From NCBI GenBank assembly GCA_036260105.1, contig DATAAN010000102.1, positions 1 through 17,695 of the forward strand: 17,695 nucleotides of DNA, given 5' to 3'. Shown here in pieces: positions 1 through 7,733 of this stretch (positions are counted from its first letter, which is position 1; every line of letters starts with the position of its first letter). The notes beneath the pieces were generated by a model. The model was not told the origin of the DNA, ran no database searches, and was given only the letters and a program-made list of their open reading frames with translations. Source of the stretch: JAJCYE01 sp036260105. Its GTDB lineage: Bacteria; Actinomycetota; CADDZG01; JAHWKV01. The position numbers and the translations under genes were made by a program.

Positions 1-674
1 AGGCTGAGGCCGAACTCCGCCTGCAGCGACTTCAAAAGCTCCAGGATCTGCGCCTGGATCGTCACGTCGAGGGCGGTCGTCGGCTCGTCGGCGATGAGGA
101 GGGCCGGTTTCATGGCGATCGCAATGGCGATCATGACCCGCTGGCGCATGCCGCCGGAGAACTGGTGCGGGTAGTCCCCGTAACGCTCCCTGGCGTTCGG
201 TATCCCCACCAGGTCCAGCAGGTCCATCGACTGCGCCCGAGCTTGCTTCCGGCTGGCATCCGTGTGCACCCGGATCACCTCCGCGACCTGGCGGCCGACC
301 GAGTGCACTGGGTTCAAGGAGGTGAGCGGGTCCTGGAAGATCATCGTGATCCGGTTTCCGCGGAGCCTGCGCATTGCGTCGTCGTCCAGTTTCAGCAGGT
401 CCTGTCCGTGGAACCAGATGCTTCCCGACACGACTTCACCTGGAGGCGGGATCAGCCCGAGGATGCCGAGCGCGCCGACGCTCTTGCCCGAACCGGACTC
501 CCCTACGATGGCGAGCGTCTCGCCGCGGCCGACCGAGTAGCTGATGCCGTCCACTGCGCGGACCACGCCGAAGTCGGTGGGGAAGTGGATTCGAAGGTCC
601 GACACCTCCAGCAGCGGCTGGGGCGTGTCCCGGCTGCCCCTCTCCGGTGTGACGGCTACCGCCGGCTCGCTCAT
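1..674 (-). CDS. Peptide/nickel-type ABC transporter ATP-binding protein, DppD/OppD-like (partial, cut by left edge)
   Basis: This is the ATPase of the dipeptide/oligopeptide importer encoded upstream; it acts on the cytoplasmic face of the membrane and powers the two permeases. About 224 N-terminal residues are in the window and the frame is open to base 1. I read the Walker A motif GESGSGKS (around 491-514), a Q-loop IFQDPLTSLNP, the ABC signature FSGGMRQR (around 139-162) and Walker B LLIADEPTTALD. FQDPxxSLNP and the signature are typical of the DppD/OppD group. The ATG overlaps the TGA of the upstream permease gene (ATGA), so translation is coupled. The C-terminal oligopeptide-transporter region and any DppF partner lie outside the window. 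The substrate cannot be read from the sequence. Confidence 0.93.
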   Translation of the reverse strand, partial: MSEPAVAVTPERGSRDTPQPLLEVSDLRIHFPTDFGVVRAVDGISYSVGRGETLAIVGESGSGKSVGALGILGLIPPPGEVVSGSIWFHGQDLLKLDDDAMRRLRGNRITMIFQDPLTSLNPVHSVGRQVAEVIRVHTDASRKQARAQSMDLLDLVGIPNARERYGDYPHQFSGGMRQRVMIAIAIAMKPALLIADEPTTALDVTIQAQILELLKSLQAEFGLS

Positions 675-1642
675 CGAAGCCTCGGGTCCATCGAGTCCCG
701 CAGACCGTCTCCGACGAAGATGAAGCCGAGGACGGTGAACACGATGCCGAGGCCGGGGAAGAGCACCAGCCAGGGCTGGGTGGTCATGTAACTCTTGCCC
801 TCGCTGACCATGTAGCCCCATGCCGGAGTGCCGGCCGAGACGCCGAAGCCGAGGAAGGACAGCGCCGCCTCGACGAGGATCACCGTGCCCGTGGAGATCA
901 TGCTGAAGACGATCACCGGCGCCAGGGCGTTCGGGATCACGTGGCGGGTGAGGATGCGCCCGTGGCCCGCCCCGAGCGCGCGGGCCGCCTCGACGTAGTC
1001 GGCGGTCTTCACCTGCAGGATGCTGGCCCGGAACAGCCGGGCCACCGACGCCCAGTGGAACAGGCCGATGGCGATGAACAGCGCCAGCAGCCTGGGGAAG
1101 GTCGGCCCCAGCGCCACCAGGATGAGGATCACGCCAACGGTGAACGGGAAGGCGAAGAAGATGTCGCCGAGACGGCTGATCACCGCGTCGGTGGCCTTCC
1201 CGAAGTACCCGGCCACGGCGCCGAGCGTCAGGCCGATCGCCAGGCTTATCGTCGTCGCCACGATCCCGATGCTTATCGAGATCCGCGAGCCGTAGACCAC
1301 TCGGGAGAAGTAGTCCCGGCCCAGGATGTCCGTCCCGAACCAGTGCTTAAGGGATGGAGGATGCAACGACAGCGGGAGGTTCTGCAGCTGCGGGTCGTAC
1401 GGCGCGATCAGAGGAGCGAAGATCGCCGTCAGGAGCAGGGTAAGGATCATCGACGTGCCGAGGATGGCCAGCTTGTTCTTCCGAAGCCGTCTCCACACGT
1501 CTCCCCACAGGGTCTGGAGCGGCACGTCGCCGGAGCCGGGCGCTGCTGCCGACGCCGCTCCGCTCCCGGCCAGGTTCTGCTGCTGGGTGACGATCTGCTC
1601 GGGCGGCGACGAGACGCTGCTCGCGCCGTACGGGTCATTCAT
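671..1642 (-). CDS. ABC transporter permease, DppC/OppC-like
   Basis: Inner-membrane permease of a peptide/nickel-type importer, 323 aa. The first 45 or so residues are a polar, Ala/Gly/Ser-rich cytoplasmic extension. A first membrane segment follows (LAILGTSMILTLLLTAIFAP), then the motif FGTDILGRDYFSRVVYGSR, which is diagnostic of the DppC/OppC N-terminal region. The BPD transporter domain carries the EAA loop (YVEAARALGAGHGRILTRHV), where the ATPase docks. The C-terminus DSMDPRLR is typical of the family. The ATG lies inside the end of the DppB-like gene (8 nt overlap), and its own TGA overlaps the ATPase start, so these genes are one translationally coupled unit. Confidence 0.95.
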   Translation of the reverse strand: MNDPYGASSVSSPPEQIVTQQQNLAGSGAASAAAPGSGDVPLQTLWGDVWRRLRKNKLAILGTSMILTLLLTAIFAPLIAPYDPQLQNLPLSLHPPSLKHWFGTDILGRDYFSRVVYGSRISISIGIVATTISLAIGLTLGAVAGYFGKATDAVISRLGDIFFAFPFTVGVILILVALGPTFPRLLALFIAIGLFHWASVARLFRASILQVKTADYVEAARALGAGHGRILTRHVIPNALAPVIVFSMISTGTVILVEAALSFLGFGVSAGTPAWGYMVSEGKSYMTTQPWLVLFPGLGIVFTVLGFIFVGDGLRDSMDPRLR

Positions 1643-2573
1643 AGCGGATCCTCGGGTCCAGGAAACCGTACGAGATGTCGACCACCAGGTTCACCGCCAT
1701 GAAGGCGACCACGTAGAGGATCGTGACGCCGACGATCACCGGGTTGTCGTGCGCCACGATGCCGAGGAACAGCTGCCGGCCGACCCCGGGCCAGCTGAAC
1801 ACCGTCTCCGTCAGGATGGCGCCGCCGATGAACGTTCCGAAGTCGAGGCCGAGGTTGGTGACGACCGGAATCAGGGCGTTGCGCAGGCCGTGCTTGTAGG
1901 TGACCGCCTGCTTCGACAGTCCCTTCGCCGCTGCGGTGCGGATGTAGTCCTGCCGCATGACCTCCAGCATGGTGGTCCTCGTCAGCCGGGCCGTGATGGC
2001 GGTGGAGACCGATGCCAGCACGATCGCCGGCAGCACGTAGCTCTTCCATCCTTCCGTCACCCCGGAGATCGGCAGGCGGAACGGCGTGTCCTGGAGCTGC
2101 ACGCCGAACAGCATCTGCAGCATGAGCCCAAGCCAGAACACGGGCATCCCGATGAGGATGCCGGTGGAAACCGTAACCATCGTGTCCCAGAACGAATACC
2201 GCTTGACCGCCGAGATGACCCCGGAGATCACCCCGATCAAAAGCTCCACCACGATGGCGGCCGCCGCCAGCTTCACCGACCAGGGAATCGTGTCCTTGAG
2301 GATGCTCTTCACCGGCCGGTTGAGTTGGATAGACGTACCGAGGTCCCCTTTGACCAGCGACTCCAGGTACAGCGTGTACTGGGTGTGGACCGGCTTGTCC
2401 AGGTTGTAGCGCTCGCGGATCCGTTGGGAGACCTCAGGGCTCAGGTTGCGGTCCGAACCCAGCGCCTGCGTAGGGTCCCCCGGCAGCAGGAACAGGGCGA
2501 TGAACAGCAGGAACGTCGCTCCCAGAAAGACGATGCCCATCTGGAGCAGACGCCGGACGACGTACCGGGCCAA
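1635..2573 (-). CDS. ABC transporter permease, DppB/OppB-like
   Basis: Inner-membrane permease of the same importer, 312 aa, normal length for DppB. The N-terminus MARYVVRRLLQMG and the following hydrophobic segment ending in LPGDP are family hallmarks. The central part has the EAA loop (DYIRTAAAKGLSKQAVTYKH), and the end ETVFSWPGVGRQLFLGI and DPRIRYE is also typical. I chose the TTG at 2571-2573 because it restores the conserved N-terminal residues before the first membrane segment and has GGGGAG at a proper distance; the first internal ATG would remove them. It lies 36 nt after the binding protein gene, with a hairpin over its ribosome binding site. Confidence 0.95.
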   Translation of the reverse strand: MARYVVRRLLQMGIVFLGATFLLFIALFLLPGDPTQALGSDRNLSPEVSQRIRERYNLDKPVHTQYTLYLESLVKGDLGTSIQLNRPVKSILKDTIPWSVKLAAAAIVVELLIGVISGVISAVKRYSFWDTMVTVSTGILIGMPVFWLGLMLQMLFGVQLQDTPFRLPISGVTEGWKSYVLPAIVLASVSTAITARLTRTTMLEVMRQDYIRTAAAKGLSKQAVTYKHGLRNALIPVVTNLGLDFGTFIGGAILTETVFSWPGVGRQLFLGIVAHDNPVIVGVTILYVVAFMAVNLVVDISYGFLDPRIRYE

Positions 2574-2576
2574 GCT

Positions 2577-2595
2577 CTACTCCCCGCCGGGGTAG
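2577..2595 (-). promoter_or_regulatory. Hairpin overlapping the ribosome binding site of the DppB-like permease gene
   Basis: On the plus strand CTA and CCCC (2577-2585, with a 2-nt bulge) are complementary to GGGG and TAG (2589-2595) around a 3-nt loop. In the minus-strand mRNA the GGGGAG ribosome binding site of the TTG-started permease would be paired with CCCC. The position between binding protein and permease genes fits a device that keeps permease output below binding protein output. The fold is short, so this is inference. Confidence 0.35.
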
Positions 2596-2609
2596 ACGCC
2601 TAACAGCGG

Positions 2610-4511
2610 CTAAGGTATCGCTACCGATTTGGTCGTAGGTGCCGGAGGACTGACGCCTGCCGCTGCCGGCGGGCTCTGCGCCGGCGTTGCGGCTCCCGTC
2701 GCCCCTCCCGCGGCGGCACCGGGGCTGGCCGCCCCGCCGCCCGGACTCGCCGCTCCGCCACCCGGGCTCTCGGCCGGTCCACCTCCGGGGCTGGCGTCGT
2801 CGCCGCCCTCTTCGGCTCCTTCAGCGTCGCCCTTCACGTACGCGGTACGCAGGGTCGGGTCCTCGAACGGGTCGATCTCCAGGCCCCCGAAGCGGTCGAG
2901 CTTGACCAGGCGGAACTGGGTCCGCCACCACATCGGCACGATCGGCATGTCCTCCAGCGCGATGTCCTCGGCCTCACGGTACAGGCGCTCCCGCTCGTCT
3001 TCGTCGGTTTCGCCGCGGGCCTGGTCGATCAGCCGGTCGTATTGCTGGTTGTTGTAGTTGCTCTTGTTGTCGTTGCTGTTGGAGTAGAGGAGCGGCCGCA
3101 GGAAGTTCGCTGCGCTCGGGTAGTCCATCCCCCACGCCAGCCGGTTCAGGCTCGCGGGCGCCCCCTCCTTCAGCCAGGCGGTGTATCCGCCGCTGCCCGT
3201 GAACTGCGTCGTGGCGGCGATCGCCTCGGTCTGGATCCCGAGCGTGTTGGCTATCTGCTGCGCCGCCGCCTGCATCCACTCGTCGTGGCCGGCGCCGGCG
3301 TTGAAGTGCATGGTCAGCTTGTCGATCTGCACTCCCGACTGCTCGAACAGCTCCTTGGCCCGGTCCGGGTCGTGCCTGCAGTATTCGCAAGGGCCGTCGT
3401 CATCCTCTGCCCGGCTTCCCGGAATCAGCTCCGGAACGACGCCCGCAGCCGGAGTGCGCAGGCCGAAGAAGACCGCGTCGGTGATCGCCTGGCGATCGAT
3501 GGACATCGACACCGCCTGCCGGAACAGCTTGTTGTTCATCGGCGGGTGATTGAGCGTGAACACCAGGTAGTCGATCCCCGCCATGTTGCGGATGAGGAAG
3601 TTGCCGCGGTTCTGCTGGCGTGCCTCCTGAGTCTTCGGCGGAGGGATGCGGGTCCAGTCGAGGTTTCCCGCCTGCCAGTTCACGTAGGACGTGTCCTGAT
3701 CGGCCGTGATGACGAACCTCACCTCGTCCAGGTAGGGCTCCTGGCCGTAGTACTCGTCGTTTCGAACGAGCTCGATCATCTGGTTGTGCTGCCAGGGCGC
3801 CTTCATCTTGAAGGGGCCGTTGCCGATGGGGTTCTCCGCCCAGCTCGGTCTCTGATTGGCGATGGCCTCGTCGGAGGGAATGGGGAAGAAGGGCAGGTGG
3901 CCGGCACGGACGGGAAACTCCGCGTCCGGATCGGTCAGCCGGAACCGCAGCGTGCGGTCGTCGACCGCCTCGACACCCGGGACGTCCGGAGCTTCGCCGG
4001 CTGCCCGCTCCGCTACGCCTTGGATGCCGTCCAGGTGGTAACCGAGGCCGTCCGGGTTGTTGTAGAACTCCGGCGATGCCGCCCGGGTGACTCCCCGGAC
4101 GAAGCTCTCTGCCGTGACCTCCTCGCCGTTGGAGAACCTGGTGCCTTCGCGCAGGTGGAAGGTCCACTCGGTCGCCTCGTCGTTGGACTCCCAGCGCTCC
4201 GCCACCCCAGGCTCGACGGCGGCCGTCTCGTCGTCGTAGCGAACCAGGCCGTCGAAGAGCAGGCGGATGATACGTGCGTCCTCGGATCCGGCGCCGAGCG
4301 GCGGGTCCAGCGACCCAGGCTCCTGGCTCTCGACCCGTATAAGGCCGCCCCGGGTGGGCCGGCCTTCGCCCGTAGCCCCGGTTCCGTCCCCGCCGTCGTC
4401 GTTGCCGCACGCAGTGCCGAGCAGGACGACCAGTAGCAGAACGCACAAGCCCTTGAGGGTTCGAGCCCTCCTCGATCCGGCATTGGCGGGCGGACGGCGG
4501 GAAGAGGGCAT
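2610..4511 (-). CDS. Extracellular solute-binding lipoprotein, family 5 (peptide/nickel importer), with low-complexity C-terminal tail
   Basis: Ligand-binding lipoprotein of the ABC importer, 633 aa. The N-terminus has basic residues, a hydrophobic stretch (CVLLLVVLLGTAC) and a lipobox cysteine at about residue 35, followed by an acidic/Gly linker, so it should be anchored to the outer face of the membrane. The SBP_bac_5 fold is clear from LIRVESQEPGSLDPPLG, VAERWESNDEATEWTFHLRE, RFSNGEEVTAESFV and FRQAVSMSIDRQAI. Residues from about 560 to the end are a tail rich in Gly, Ala, Pro and Ser, with near-repeats of SPGGGAA; family 5 proteins normally end shortly after the last globular segment. 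The ATG has a strong AGGAGGT site 7-8 nt upstream. It is the first gene of the operon. Confidence 0.94.
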   Translation of the reverse strand: MPSSRRPPANAGSRRARTLKGLCVLLLVVLLGTACGNDDGGDGTGATGEGRPTRGGLIRVESQEPGSLDPPLGAGSEDARIIRLLFDGLVRYDDETAAVEPGVAERWESNDEATEWTFHLREGTRFSNGEEVTAESFVRGVTRAASPEFYNNPDGLGYHLDGIQGVAERAAGEAPDVPGVEAVDDRTLRFRLTDPDAEFPVRAGHLPFFPIPSDEAIANQRPSWAENPIGNGPFKMKAPWQHNQMIELVRNDEYYGQEPYLDEVRFVITADQDTSYVNWQAGNLDWTRIPPPKTQEARQQNRGNFLIRNMAGIDYLVFTLNHPPMNNKLFRQAVSMSIDRQAITDAVFFGLRTPAAGVVPELIPGSRAEDDDGPCEYCRHDPDRAKELFEQSGVQIDKLTMHFNAGAGHDEWMQAAAQQIANTLGIQTEAIAATTQFTGSGGYTAWLKEGAPASLNRLAWGMDYPSAANFLRPLLYSNSNDNKSNYNNQQYDRLIDQARGETDEDERERLYREAEDIALEDMPIVPMWWRTQFRLVKLDRFGGLEIDPFEDPTLRTAYVKGDAEGAEEGGDDASPGGGPAESPGGGAASPGGGAASPGAAAGGATGAATPAQSPPAAAGVSPPAPTTKSVAIP

Positions 4512-4574
4512 GTTTTACCTCCTAGCTATTCCGGGGCAAACGAAGCATGGGGATTGCTACCCCTGGATGCGGAT

Positions 4575-4605
4575 AGTACGCAAACCAACTCCGTATTGCG
4601 AAATC
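4575..4605 (-). promoter_or_regulatory. Weak candidate promoter of the ABC importer operon
   Basis: The 102 bp between the ABC operon and the metalloprotease-like gene are AT-richer than their surroundings. On the minus strand a TACTAT (4575-4580) could be a -10 box, leaving a leader of about 60 nt to the ATG at 4511. No convincing -35 box is present (TCGCAA at 17 nt spacing). It is the best candidate in this gap, but weak. Confidence 0.25.
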
Positions 4606-4613
4606 CGGCTCGG

Positions 4614-7520
4614 TTAGTCGTCGTTGACGATCGTCCCCACACCTGTGTCGTCGAAGATGACTGCGCCGGTGGGGTTCGAAAGCTTGAGGAAGAAGCTCTC
4701 GTCGGGCTCCACCAGCCGGTCTCCCTTGACGGTGACCGCCACGGTCTTGCTTGCGGTTCCCGGTGAGAACCGGAGCTCTGTGAGGGAACGCGCGGTGTAG
4801 TCGGACGGAGCGGTAGCGGTGCCGTTCTGGGTACTGAACCAGACTCTGGCCCGGCCCGCCGTCGAGCCGTCCCGGCGTACGGTGAAGACCAGGTTCCGGG
4901 TGTCGGCGTTCCGCTCGACTACGCGGACGTCGTTGACCGTGAACGAGCCGGGAAGATCGTCGTTGACGATGGTCGCCTGGCCGGAGCCGTCCCCGATTCC
5001 GGCGTTGATGGGGTTCGACAGGTTGACGAAGAAGGTCTCGTCCGGTTCCGCGACGGTGTCCCCCCTGACCGCTACGGGGACGGTCTTGCTCGACTCCCCG
5101 GCGGCGAAGCTCAGTGTGGTGAGGCTTCGAGCGGTGTAGTCGCTGCCGGCCAGCGCGGTGCCGTCAGAGGTCGCGTACTGCACCGATGCAGGACCGCCTG
5201 CCGGACCGGACCGGCTCACGGTGAAGACGGCGTTCCGGGTGCTGGAGGCGCCCTCCAGTATCGAGACGTCGTTGACGGAGAAGGCGGCCGGCTCGTCGTC
5301 GTTCAGGATCGTTCCGAAACCGGTGTGATCGACCACGGCGGTGCCGCCGGGGTCGGACAGGCGCAGCAGGAACAGCTCGTCTATCTCGAAGGCTGAATCG
5401 CCTTTGACCGCCACCGTCACGGTCTTGGTTGCCTCGCCCGGTCCGAAGAGCAGGGTGGACGGTCCTACGGCTGTGTAGTCCTCCGCAGCGACGGCATCGG
5501 CGTCCTCCGTGGCGTACGTCACAGACGCCGGGCCGTTCAGAACCCCCCACCGGCTTAAGGTGAAGGTGAAGTCGGTGGTTCCCGAGTCGCCTTCGGTCGC
5601 GGTCACGTCGTCTACGCCGACCGCGGTGCCACCCTGCGCCACCCGCAGGTCGTAGGTTTCGATCCGGCCCGGATCTCCGTCGAAGTAGGGCCGCGTCTTC
5701 ACGTAGTAGTCGCCCGTCACCGGCGCGGTGAACACCACCATCGAGCCGCGGGTGAAGTTGGCGTCGTCGTTTTCGGCCAGCAGCGTGGTGCCGTCGCCGG
5801 CGTACAGCTCCAGGTAGGTGTCGACGTCACGCTGCAGGTTCAGCGTCTCGACGGTGTACACGTGTCCCGCGTTGCCGCTGAATCTGGTCCAGTCGACGTC
5901 TCCGGTGATGCAGAAGGCGCGGGTTGCGACGTCCCCGACGGCCAGCGATCCTGCACCAGCCGGAGTCTCGTCCGGCTCCAGCGCGAAATCCGGGCACTGC
6001 TGATCGATGCGGATCTGGTAGGTGAACGAAAGGCCTCCGCCTCCGTCGCTCTGGGTAGCCCTGACGTAGTAGGTCGTCGACTCGGGTGCCGTGAAGGTGA
6101 GCAGCGACGCCGGAGTGCCCTCGTGGTCGAAGCTCGTGTCGAGCAGAGTGCTCCCGTCTGCGGCGTAGAGCTCCAAGGTGGTATCTGTGCCCGCCGAGAG
6201 GTTGAGCGTCTGCACCTGGTACGTTCGTCCGGCCATGGCCTCCAGCGCCGTCCAGTCCTCGTCCCCCGGGACGCAGAACGCCCGGTTCTCGTTGGCGCCG
6301 GACCGCAGAAGGCGCGCCTCGGACACCGAGTTGTCGGGCTCGAAACCGGTGTCGGGACAGGTGTTGCCGGCCGCAGGGACCAGGAAGAGGCTGTTGTAGG
6401 TGTTCCAGTGCGTCGCGAGGTAGGAACCCTCCGCCGGGTTGGAGTGGAAGTAGTCGTCGGAGTTGCAGTCGAACCGCGAGAAGTTTCTCTCGTAGTTGGG
6501 GCACAGCACCTGCATCGGCGGGAACATCGGCTCGTCCGAGTAGCACATGACATCCCACTCGTCCACGCAGTGGAACCCCTGGCTGGTGTTGGGCGCCGAG
6601 TACTGAACCCCTCCGAGGTTGTGCATGTGCTCGTGGGCCGCTACGTCTCCGCTCCAGCATCCGGCGTCGACCCGGCCATAAGAAGGTCCCACGTTGCTCG
6701 CGTTGCCGGCCCCCGGCTGGTCGTCGGGGTGGATGGTTCCGATACCGCAGTAGACCGTCGCATCGACGAAGACCAGGTACTTGCGGTCGGTCCGGTTGAA
6801 CCCTCGGGACTCCAGGTCGGCGATCATGTCGTCGAAGGTGTCGTCGGCGGTTCGGCTCATGACCACCTCGGTGACGGTCGGGACGCAGCTGGCGTTGTGG
6901 ACGAACCGGATGTGGCTGTTGCCGCCGGTGTCGGCCGCACTCGCCCGGTAGATCTCGTTTGCCTCGCCTGCCCAGGCGCGAAAGGACGGGAGGAAGGCGC
7001 TGTAACGGCTGGCCACGTCAGAGCTGCGGGCGTACAGGATCTCGGTGCGGGGACCGGTCACGCCGTCGCCGTCGCACTGGGTGGCGGCTGCCGTTTCTGC
7101 GGCAGCCGCGGTGGGGCTGAGGGGCGCCACGCTCCGGGCAACGTCTCTGCCTCCCGGAGCCGGGTCGGGGCCGTGCGTGCACTTGACCGCCCGGGGCAGC
7201 AGCCGCAGCTTCTTTCCCGCACACGGGTCTTTTTCCGCACGCTTGACCGATGAGATGGCGGGTCCCCGCCCGGCCGGCGAGCGATTTTCTGGGCCGCCGG
7301 CGGCTTCTTGAGCTCCATGGTCGTGAGGAGGCGTTCCGGGCGCATGCTCATGACTGGCCGCCCCGGCGGGGTCGCCGGATACGGCCAGGAGCGGCACCAG
7401 GGTGAGGACCAGGATCAGGGAAACGAGGCGCCGCCGAACAGGCGCGCAGCGCGGCAGCAGGTCGGGCGTGTTCAGGGGGAGGCCTCCGGTGTTTCGAGCG
7501 AGTTTTCCGGCGACCACCAT
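4614..7520 (-). CDS. Large secreted zincin-like protein with two PPC and three Calx-beta domains
   Basis: Predicted exported metallopeptidase-like protein, 968 aa from the ATG at 7520. Around residue 296 it has HEHMHNLG, an HExxHxxG zinc site, followed by a Cys-rich segment (FHCVDEWDVMCYSDE). Residues 388-505 and 509-630 are two PPC-like domains, each starting with CPD and a DWT motif. Residues 634-742, 747-855 and 860-968 are three Calx-beta domains, each ending in INDD- or VNDD-type sequence; the last ends exactly at the stop. The start is uncertain. From the ATG the hydrophobic signal core sits late (about 32-48). A CTG at 7473-7475, 7 nt after GGAGG, would place it normally at 17-33. Farther upstream starts would overlap tRNA-His. 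I do not recognise a named family, and the substrate is unknown. Confidence 0.85.
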   Translation of the reverse strand: MVVAGKLARNTGGLPLNTPDLLPRCAPVRRRLVSLILVLTLVPLLAVSGDPAGAASHEHAPGTPPHDHGAQEAAGGPENRSPAGRGPAISSVKRAEKDPCAGKKLRLLPRAVKCTHGPDPAPGGRDVARSVAPLSPTAAAAETAAATQCDGDGVTGPRTEILYARSSDVASRYSAFLPSFRAWAGEANEIYRASAADTGGNSHIRFVHNASCVPTVTEVVMSRTADDTFDDMIADLESRGFNRTDRKYLVFVDATVYCGIGTIHPDDQPGAGNASNVGPSYGRVDAGCWSGDVAAHEHMHNLGGVQYSAPNTSQGFHCVDEWDVMCYSDEPMFPPMQVLCPNYERNFSRFDCNSDDYFHSNPAEGSYLATHWNTYNSLFLVPAAGNTCPDTGFEPDNSVSEARLLRSGANENRAFCVPGDEDWTALEAMAGRTYQVQTLNLSAGTDTTLELYAADGSTLLDTSFDHEGTPASLLTFTAPESTTYYVRATQSDGGGGLSFTYQIRIDQQCPDFALEPDETPAGAGSLAVGDVATRAFCITGDVDWTRFSGNAGHVYTVETLNLQRDVDTYLELYAGDGTTLLAENDDANFTRGSMVVFTAPVTGDYYVKTRPYFDGDPGRIETYDLRVAQGGTAVGVDDVTATEGDSGTTDFTFTLSRWGVLNGPASVTYATEDADAVAAEDYTAVGPSTLLFGPGEATKTVTVAVKGDSAFEIDELFLLRLSDPGGTAVVDHTGFGTILNDDEPAAFSVNDVSILEGASSTRNAVFTVSRSGPAGGPASVQYATSDGTALAGSDYTARSLTTLSFAAGESSKTVPVAVRGDTVAEPDETFFVNLSNPINAGIGDGSGQATIVNDDLPGSFTVNDVRVVERNADTRNLVFTVRRDGSTAGRARVWFSTQNGTATAPSDYTARSLTELRFSPGTASKTVAVTVKGDRLVEPDESFFLKLSNPTGAVIFDDTGVGTIVNDD

Positions 7521-7574
7521 GGCAGGCAGAAGAGTCGCAGGCAAGAACCAACGGCAAAGTCGGAAACAAAAGAG

Positions 7575-7647
7575 GGTGACCGACGGGACTCGAACCCGCG
7601 ACATCCCGGACCACAACCGGGTGCTCTACCAGCTGAGCTACGGCCAC
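7575..7647 (-). tRNA. tRNA-His (GTG anticodon)
   Basis: A full cloverleaf can be drawn on the minus strand. The acceptor GTGGCCG pairs with CGGTCAC (one G-U), the D stem is GCTC/GAGC, the anticodon stem CCCGG/CCGGG closes the loop TTGTGGT with anticodon GTG, and the T stem is GCGGG/CCCGT with loop TTCGAGT. The base before the acceptor (7648) gives G-1, which faces C73 at 7575, the identity pair of tRNA-His. The 3' CCA is not encoded. T-rich sequence (CTCTTTTGTTT) follows. Confidence 0.97.
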
Positions 7648-7688
7648 CAGGGCGTCCGATGCTCCGCCGAGGGACCATCGACCTCAAG

Positions 7689-7697
7689 ATGGTAGCA
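7689..7697 (-). promoter_or_regulatory. Probable extended -10 promoter element of tRNA-His
   Basis: On the minus strand TGCTACCAT reads as an extended -10 element (TGn followed by TACCAT). It lies about 41 nt upstream of the mature tRNA 5' end, giving a short 5' leader for RNase P to remove. The -35 region 17 nt upstream (CTTTGG) is poor, which is normal for extended -10 promoters. Confidence 0.4.
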
Positions 7698-7720
7698 CCG
7701 CGCCGCCGAGGCCAAAGCGC

Positions 7721-7726
7721 TACCCT
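7721..7726 (+). promoter_or_regulatory. Possible -10 box of a leaderless transcript for the DAO-family gene
   Basis: TACCCT (TAnnnT pattern) lies 7 nt before the ATG at 7734, and there is no recognisable Shine-Dalgarno sequence before that ATG. Such spacing would place the transcription start at the start codon, as in the leaderless mRNAs common in actinobacteria. Only a hexamer supports it. Confidence 0.3.
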
Positions 7727-7733
7727 GACCGGC

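Noticed and set aside
4614..5621. Short repeated DNA words (for example around 4618, 4958 and 5298) as a DNA repeat array
   Set aside because: They encode the conserved NDD ends of the three Calx-beta domains; the similarity is at protein level.
4614..7616. The 1000-aa form of the zincin-like protein starting at 7616
   Set aside because: Its first 14 or so codons lie inside the tRNA-His gene and show no signal-peptide features.
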